From Clostridiales bacterium (GTDB lineage: Bacteria > Bacillota > Clostridia > Lachnospirales > Lachnospiraceae), in assembly GCA_019420405.1 (NCBI GenBank), contig JAHZHF010000072.1, positions 1-11,727 on the forward strand: a stretch of DNA of 11,727 nucleotides, read 5' to 3'. This document shows positions 7,174 through 11,727 of this stretch, piece after piece (within the stretch, counting starts at the first letter, position 1; each line of letters starts with the position of its first letter). Position numbers and translations under genes: made by a program. The notes under the pieces are model-generated. The model was not told the origin of the DNA. It did no database searches and saw only the letters and a list, made by a program, of their open reading frames with translations.

Positions 7174-7560
7174 ATGACTGTGATTCAGGCAGGGATCATC
7201 GGGGTGATCGGCGCCATACTGGCAGTACAGTTAAAAAGCGGGAAGGCGGAATACGGAATCTTTGTCAGTATTGGCGTAAGCATCGTGCTGTTCGGCCTTA
7301 TCGTGGACCGGCTTGGAATCTTTATCAGCACCGTGGAGCAGATCAGTTCTTATATTGATCTGGATGCCGGGTATCTGGCAACGATGCTGAAAATGATCGG
7401 GATCACCTATATCGCGCAGTTTTCTTCGGACATATGCAGGGATGCAGGATATCAGACTGTGGCGGGGCAGATTGAGATCTTCGCGAAGCTGACCATACTG
7501 GCGCTGGGAATGCCGGTACTTCTGGCGCTCCTTGAGACGATACAGGAGTTTCTGTCATGA
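7174..7560 (+). CDS. spoIIIAD: Stage III sporulation protein AD
   Basis: SpoIIIAD is a multi-pass membrane component of the channel, 128 residues here against 133 in B. subtilis. Hydrophobic segments are at about 3-19, 27-46, 66-82 and 103-121. The family-typical stretch ITYIAQFSSDICRDAGYQ occupies 77-94. ATG 7174 was chosen over an in-frame TTG at 7141: GGAGG at 7160-7164 sits 9 nt before the ATG, and the resulting N-terminus MTVIQAGIIG resembles the family, whereas the extension is only charged residues from the purine-rich leader. The stop overlaps the spoIIIAE start as ATGA. Confidence 0.94.
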   Translation: MTVIQAGIIGVIGAILAVQLKSGKAEYGIFVSIGVSIVLFGLIVDRLGIFISTVEQISSYIDLDAGYLATMLKMIGITYIAQFSSDICRDAGYQTVAGQIEIFAKLTILALGMPVLLALLETIQEFLS

Positions 7561-8729
7561 GGGGGCGCAGCGGACAGTTTCTCCTGCTTGTGGCCCTGGT
7601 TCTCCTTGTGTTCAGCCTCGGGACGAGAATCGTAAGCGCGGCGGAGACAGATTCAAATGTGGGTGAGGAGGTTCAGAAAGATCTGGAAGAGGCGCTTCTG
7701 TCAGAGTTTGATTTTGATGAGATAGAGAGAAGCCTCAGAGAAATGTTTCCCGAAGAAAAGATGAAATTCTCAGATGTAGTCACCTCTTTTATATCAGGGG
7801 ATCTGGAAGAGGCTGGCGGTCTGATCCTTGACTTCCTCTCTGACCAGGTGTCCTATGAATTCCGTTATAACAGGCATAACCTGGTGTACATTCTTCTGAT
7901 TGCGCTGGTAGCGGCTGTATTCACAAACTTTGCGGGAGCGTTTCAGAACCGTCAGATCTCGGAGATCAGCTTCTATATATTATACATGCTTCTGATCACT
8001 CTCTGTCTGGCCTCTTTTCAGGCGGCAATGCAGGGAATCGAAGGGAGGCTGGATACACTGCTTGATTTTATGAGAGTACTGTGTCCGGCATATTTCCTGG
8101 CCGTTGCGTTTGCCTCGGGAAGTATGAGCTCCATGTTTTTTTACAATATGATCCTTTTCCTGATCTATATGGTGGAGCTGGTAATCGTCCGGTTTCTTCT
8201 TCCGGTGATCAATATTTATATTATGGTACGGGTCATGGGGAGCCTGACCGGGGAAGATTTCCTCTCAGAATTCGCGGATCTTCTGAAAAAGGCCGCAGTC
8301 TGGCTCATGAGGGCCATGCTGGCAGGTGTGATCGGTGTCAATGTGGTGCAGGGACTTTTGGCTCCGGCCATTGATACGCTGAAACGGAGCGCTCTGACCC
8401 GTACTGCGGAGGCGCTTCCATGGGTGGGAAACGTGATGGGCGGAACGGCAGAGCTGTTTCTGGGGACGGCTGTACTGATTAAAAACGGGATCGGGATGGC
8501 GGGAGCAGTGATTGCAGTTCTGATCTGCGTGGTGCCGATCCTGCAGATGGCCGTTACAGCGCTGATGTATAAGCTGGCTGCCGCCCTGGTGCAGCCTGTG
8601 TCAGATAAGAGGATCACCGCATGTATCAGCGGGGTGAGTGAAGGGTACGAACTTATGATGCGGGTGGTGTTTACGGTGGGCGTGCTATTTCTCCTTACGA
8701 TCGGAGTGACGGCGGCATCTACATCGTGA
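7557..8729 (+). CDS. spoIIIAE: Stage III sporulation protein AE
   Basis: SpoIIIAE is the largest polytopic membrane protein of the SpoIIIA complex and is thought to form part of the export platform in the mother-cell membrane facing the forespore. It has 390 residues (B. subtilis 399). A cleavable-looking signal sequence spans 1-28 (RGR, hydrophobic core, VSA-A). A charged extracytoplasmic segment, about 30-105, follows, then several membrane helices from about 108 to the C-terminus. ATG 7557 overlaps the spoIIIAD stop codon. AGGAG (7544-7548) is 8 nt upstream. A 76-bp gap, the longest in the operon, separates it from spoIIIAF. Confidence 0.95.
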   Translation: MRGRSGQFLLLVALVLLVFSLGTRIVSAAETDSNVGEEVQKDLEEALLSEFDFDEIERSLREMFPEEKMKFSDVVTSFISGDLEEAGGLILDFLSDQVSYEFRYNRHNLVYILLIALVAAVFTNFAGAFQNRQISEISFYILYMLLITLCLASFQAAMQGIEGRLDTLLDFMRVLCPAYFLAVAFASGSMSSMFFYNMILFLIYMVELVIVRFLLPVINIYIMVRVMGSLTGEDFLSEFADLLKKAAVWLMRAMLAGVIGVNVVQGLLAPAIDTLKRSALTRTAEALPWVGNVMGGTAELFLGTAVLIKNGIGMAGAVIAVLICVVPILQMAVTALMYKLAAALVQPVSDKRITACISGVSEGYELMMRVVFTVGVLFLLTIGVTAASTS

Positions 8730-8805
8730 GTGAAAGCTCAGCCGTCGATAATGGGGCGGGCCTGTTAATGCTAAGAATGCGGACCGGGAAGAGAGGAGTG
8801 GGATC

Positions 8806-9135
8806 ATGCTGGATCAGATCTATGGCTGGATTCAGAATATCGCAGTATATCTGATCGTGATTTCCGCGGTGATGCATGTGATCCCGGGAAAGGACTATGG
8901 AAAATACATCCGGTTTTTCTCGGGACTGGTATTGATCCTGCTGATTTTCACTCCGTTTTTAAAATTGACGGGAATGGAAGCAGATTTCCGTTCTCTGTAT
9001 CAGTCAAAGGAATATGAGATGGAGAGGCAGGAGATGGAGCGGGCAGCCCAAATCTCCGAACAGGCGGAAAATCTGGAAGGATTGTTTTCGGAGGAAGAGC
9101 AGATCAAAGTGGAGGAAATAGAAATTGGGAAATAA
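8806..9135 (+). CDS. spoIIIAF: Stage III sporulation protein AF, short form
   Basis: SpoIIIAF is a membrane component of the SpoIIIA channel. In Bacillus it has about 206 residues: two N-terminal transmembrane helices plus a C-terminal soluble domain with a ring-building-like fold. Here there are only 109 residues. The two helices are clear (about 12-27 and 34-54, with PGKDYGKYIRFFSGLVLILL as the family signature), followed by a Glu-rich charged tail (about 55-109). The C-terminal domain is missing. The stop is immediately followed by the overlapping spoIIIAG start, and no remnant of the missing domain is visible in another frame, so a frameshift does not explain it. AGGAG (8794-8798) is 7 nt before ATG 8806. 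Identity rests on the N-terminus and on operon position. Confidence 0.88.
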   Translation: MLDQIYGWIQNIAVYLIVISAVMHVIPGKDYGKYIRFFSGLVLILLIFTPFLKLTGMEADFRSLYQSKEYEMERQEMERAAQISEQAENLEGLFSEEEQIKVEEIEIGK

Positions 9136-9796
9136 AAAGTGGCGGGAATGGATTGCAGGTCTGCGTTCCGGGGAGCGGCTTCCAAAGAAGAACCAGCTTC
9201 TCATCCTGCTTTTGGTGGGTGTTCTGCTCCTGGTGATCATCATTCCTGTTCCCGGAGGATCTGAGGGGGACACGGCGGACAGCGGGATTTTCGGAACCGG
9301 ATCAGCAGACAGCGGATCTGGCAGCAGTGATTCGGAGGAAGCCTCCGCTTTGGCCGGCCTTACGGATCTGGGAGAGTATGAGGCGTATCTGGAGCAGAAG
9401 ACCGCTCAGACTCTTCGGGAGGTGGAAGGAGTGGGAGAGGTGACGGTGATGATAACGCTGAAATCGGACGGACAGCGGATCATCGAGAAAGACCAGTCCA
9501 GCACATCCCAGACGACTGAGGAGGCGGACAGCGAGGGCGGGACAAGAACTGCGGAAGACCAGTCATCGGATAAATCCAGCATCTATTCCCAGGGATCGGA
9601 CGGCTCGTCCACGCCGTATGTGAGCAAGTCGCTGTCACCGGAGATCGAGGGCGTGGTTGTGATCGCAGAGGGAGGGGATAACGCAGTGGTAACGCAGAAT
9701 ATAACAGAGGCAGTTCAGGCATTATTCGGCGTAGAGGCGCATAAGATTAAAATAATGAAACGGGCTTCATACATAGAAGGAGGAGTGGAGAATTGA
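9125..9796 (+). CDS. spoIIIAG: Stage III sporulation protein AG, ring-forming channel protein
   Basis: SpoIIIAG is a bitopic membrane protein whose extracytoplasmic ring-building domain forms a large multimeric ring in Bacillus. The 223 residues compare with 229 there. A positively charged N-terminus and one transmembrane helix (24-42) are followed by a Gly/Ser/Asp-rich linker (about 45-75). The ring domain then begins near YEAYLEQKTAQTLREVEGVG and ends with the alpha/beta segment around ALFGVEAHKIKIMK. A polar Ser/Thr/Asp/Glu-rich stretch interrupts the ring domain between the two halves, where the Bacillus protein has its beta-rich insertion. The start is TTG 9125, with GGAGG (9111-9115) 9 nt upstream. 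No in-frame ATG precedes the membrane helix. It overlaps spoIIIAF by 11 nt. Confidence 0.94.
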   Translation: MGNKKWREWIAGLRSGERLPKKNQLLILLLVGVLLLVIIIPVPGGSEGDTADSGIFGTGSADSGSGSSDSEEASALAGLTDLGEYEAYLEQKTAQTLREVEGVGEVTVMITLKSDGQRIIEKDQSSTSQTTEEADSEGGTRTAEDQSSDKSSIYSQGSDGSSTPYVSKSLSPEIEGVVVIAEGGDNAVVTQNITEAVQALFGVEAHKIKIMKRASYIEGGVEN

Positions 9797-10404
9797 AAAA
9801 AATATTTAAGAAGAACCAGATCATTATCGCTACGCTTGCAGTCATGATCGCCGTCGCGGGATACCTGAACTATTCCGGCAGGCTCTTTGGGGAGGCGGAC
9901 AACGGGACAGCGGAGGCAAATGCAGATCTGGCGAATCAGGAGCTTCTGGATATCTCACAGGAGGATATCGAGACATCCACTGAGGATATTGCCAGCAATG
10001 ACTCGGAAGTGGAGGGGACGCCCGGGGAGGCTGTACTCACAAGCGGAATGGCAGAGACGACTGTCGCACAGGCCAAGGTGACTCGGGAACAGGTGCGCGC
10101 CCAGAACAAAGAGACGCTGCAGGCGATTATAGACAACACGAACTTAAGTGATGCTGAGAAGCAGTCGGCTGTGGACCAGATGGTACAGATGACGCAGATT
10201 ACCGAGCAGGAAGCGGCAATTGAAACACTGATGGCGTCCAAGGGATTCAGCGAAGCTGTAGTCAGTATTGATGCAGATTCAGCGGATATCGTGGTGAAGG
10301 CGGATGAGCTGACAGATGCCAACCGGGCGCAGATCGAAGATATCGTGACCCGGAAGACGGAGATTGCTCCGGAGAATATCGTAATTACGCCGATTCATGA
10401 ATGA
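9793..10404 (+). CDS. spoIIIAH: Stage III sporulation protein AH
   Basis: SpoIIIAH is a bitopic mother-cell membrane protein with a YscJ/FliF-like ring domain. In Bacillus it binds forespore SpoIIQ across the intermembrane space and helps hold the engulfing membranes together. The 203 residues compare with 218 in B. subtilis. KKIFKKNQ precedes one transmembrane helix (about 9-25). A Glu/Asp-rich spacer (about 33-90) leads to the conserved C-terminal domain (97-203), which includes LMASKGFSEAVVSID and IEDIVTRKTEIAPENIVI. The start is TTG 9793, overlapping the spoIIIAG stop, with AGGAGG 9 nt upstream. It is the last gene of the operon and is followed by a terminator. Whether this organism encodes SpoIIQ cannot be seen here. 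Confidence 0.95.
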   Translation: MKKIFKKNQIIIATLAVMIAVAGYLNYSGRLFGEADNGTAEANADLANQELLDISQEDIETSTEDIASNDSEVEGTPGEAVLTSGMAETTVAQAKVTREQVRAQNKETLQAIIDNTNLSDAEKQSAVDQMVQMTQITEQEAAIETLMASKGFSEAVVSIDADSADIVVKADELTDANRAQIEDIVTRKTEIAPENIVITPIHE

Positions 10405-10471
10405 AATATCAATAATTCTCTCTGGACAGAGCCTTATAATCATGATAAAGTAAAAATACTGGTCAGGAAGG

Positions 10472-10503
10472 AAAAAGAAAGTTCATCGGAACTTTCTTTT
10501 TTC
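10472..10503 (+). terminator. Intrinsic terminator of the spoIIIA operon
   Basis: AAAAAGAAAGTTC (10472-10484) pairs with GAACTTTCTTTTT (10489-10501) as a 13-bp perfect stem with the 4-nt loop ATCG. The right arm itself supplies the U-tract. It lies 67 nt after the spoIIIAH stop and 51 nt before the prfC start. Confidence 0.9.
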
Positions 10504-10554
10504 ACGAAAAACAAAGACCTGCTGCACACTGTTTTGATTTTAGAGGTGATACAA

Positions 10555-11727
10555 ATGTCTGATAGGATGAATGAGATAAAGAAACGGCGTACATTCGCCA
10601 TTATTTCCCACCCTGACGCGGGAAAGACGACGCTTACGGAGAAGTTCCTGCTCTATGGAGGCGTCATCAACACGGCTGGATCGGTGAAGGGAAAGGCCAC
10701 GGCAAAACATGCGGTTTCGGACTGGATGGAGATTGAGAAGGAGAGAGGTATTTCTGTAACGTCCTCAGTGCTCCAGTTTAACTACGGCGGATACTGTATT
10801 AATATTCTGGACACACCGGGGCATCAGGATTTCTCGGAGGACACATACCGTACCCTGATGGCCGCGGATTCTGCGGTCATGGTGATCGACGCATCCAAGG
10901 GTGTGGAGGCCCAGACAAGGAAGCTCTTCAAGGTCTGTGCCATGAGGCATATCCCGGTCTTTACGTTTATCAACAAGATGGACAGGGATGCGAAGGACAC
11001 GCTGGAACTATTGGAAGATATAGAGAATGAGCTGGGCATCCCTACCTGCCCGGTGAACTGGCCCATCGGATCTGGAAAGGCGTTCAAGGGCGTCTACGAC
11101 CGGGAGAAGAAGGAAGTGGAGCTCTTCTCCGATACAAGAAAAGGAACTACCACTGGTGAGGTGAAGAAAGTTTCCATCAATAACCCTGAGGTGGACTGGC
11201 TCATCGGCTCGGAAGCAAAGGTGACGCTTGCTGAGGAGATCGAACTTCTGGACGGCGCGTCCGCTGAATTTGATCAGGAGCTGGTGGATAAGGGAGAGCT
11301 CTCCCCGGTATTTTTCGGATCAGCGCTGACGAATTTCGGCGTGGAGACGTTTCTCCAGCATTTCCTCAAGATGACCACATCGCCACTGCCGAGAAAGTCG
11401 GATCACGGCCTGATCGATCCGATGAAAGAAGAGAGCTTTTCGGCCTTTGTCTTTAAGATTCAGGCGAATATGAACAAGGCGCACAGGGACAGAATCGCGT
11501 TTATGAGAATCTGCTCCGGAGAGTTCGACGCGGGAATGAACGTGTACCATGTACAGGGCGGCAGGGAAGTCCGGCTCTCCCAGCCCCAGCAGATGATGGC
11601 CAGCGAGAGGAAGATCATTGACAAGGCATACGGCGGAGATATTATCGGTGTGTTTGATCCCGGTATCTTTTCCATCGGCGATACGCTGACCACGGCGAAA
11701 GAGAAGTTCGCGTATGAGGGAATCCCC
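10555..11727 (+). CDS. prfC: Peptide chain release factor 3 (RF3), 3' end beyond the window
   Basis: RF3 is a translational GTPase that recycles class-I release factors from the ribosome after peptide release. The frame is open from ATG 10555 to the window edge: 391 codons of roughly 525-530 expected, so the C-terminal quarter is missing here. The GTPase motifs are G1 SHPDAGKTT (18-26), G2 around RGISVT (64-69), G3 DTPGHQDF (86-93), G4 NKMD (140-143) and a G5-like GSA (255-257). VNWPIGSGK (167-175) and the start of the later beta-barrel domains (FSAFVFKIQANM) are typical of RF3 rather than EF-G. AGAGGTGA lies 5 nt upstream of the start. No clear promoter is seen between the preceding terminator and the gene. 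Confidence 0.96.
   Translation, partial: MSDRMNEIKKRRTFAIISHPDAGKTTLTEKFLLYGGVINTAGSVKGKATAKHAVSDWMEIEKERGISVTSSVLQFNYGGYCINILDTPGHQDFSEDTYRTLMAADSAVMVIDASKGVEAQTRKLFKVCAMRHIPVFTFINKMDRDAKDTLELLEDIENELGIPTCPVNWPIGSGKAFKGVYDREKKEVELFSDTRKGTTTGEVKKVSINNPEVDWLIGSEAKVTLAEEIELLDGASAEFDQELVDKGELSPVFFGSALTNFGVETFLQHFLKMTTSPLPRKSDHGLIDPMKEESFSAFVFKIQANMNKAHRDRIAFMRICSGEFDAGMNVYHVQGGREVRLSQPQQMMASERKIIDKAYGGDIIGVFDPGIFSIGDTLTTAKEKFAYEGIP

Noticed and set aside
7038..7358. A 106-codon plus-strand frame spanning the spoIIIAC-spoIIIAD junction
   Set aside because: It overlaps the end of spoIIIAC and the start of spoIIIAD, both clearly recognised, and its protein has no hydrophobic or domain features.
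4105..9722. Minus-strand and alternate-frame open frames within miaB and the spoIIIA genes
   Set aside because: All overlap genes identified by motifs, length and operon order. They are shadows of GC-rich coding sequence without family features.
10423..10503. A small RNA gene made of a weak promoter plus the terminator hairpin
   Set aside because: The candidate -35/-10 pairs are poor, and the hairpin is fully explained as the spoIIIA terminator. There is not enough evidence to list it as a feature.

Overview
The window looks like a chromosomal segment of a spore-forming, Gram-positive Clostridia member, most likely Lachnospiraceae. The reasons are a complete spoIIIA sporulation locus, AGGAGG-type ribosome binding sites, moderate GC content, intrinsic terminators between units, and a surface protein with InlB-like repeats and a TGD-type sorting signal. 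The family assignment is inference; there is no rRNA here to settle it. All real genes are on the + strand. I see no mobile element, CRISPR array, tRNA or rRNA.

Layout. (1) 1-192 is a leader region with a strong sigma-A-type promoter (TTGAAA-17-TACAAT). (2) 193-3675 is a large secreted, acidic, multidomain surface protein, followed by a hairpin and a strong terminator. (3) A second near-consensus promoter (TTGACA-17-TAAAAT) drives miaB (3901-5370), the tRNA ms2i6A37 methylthiotransferase. Its terminator overlaps its own stop codon. (4) 5407-10404 is the eight-gene spoIIIA operon (AA-AB-AC-AD-AE-AF-AG-AH). It is preceded by a sequence closely resembling a sigma-E promoter and closed by an intrinsic terminator. 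(5) From 10555 to the window edge is the 5' three quarters of prfC (peptide chain release factor 3).

How the genes work together. The eight SpoIIIA proteins are made in the mother cell during engulfment and build a secretion-like channel across the septal membranes. SpoIIIAA is the ATPase. AB, AC, AD, AE and AF are membrane platform components. AG and AH are bitopic ring-forming proteins. The channel is needed for late forespore gene expression. Genes are tightly packed with overlaps (AA/AB, AD/AE, AF/AG, AG/AH), and several use GTG or TTG starts. miaB and prfC are translation housekeeping genes and form separate transcription units by position and terminators. The surface protein is an accessory gene.

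No wholly new system is evident. The points most worth checking are an unusually short SpoIIIAF that lacks the C-terminal soluble domain known from Bacillus, the sigma-E-like promoter that overlaps a spurious TTG start of spoIIIAA, and the architecture and unusual sorting motif of the surface protein.
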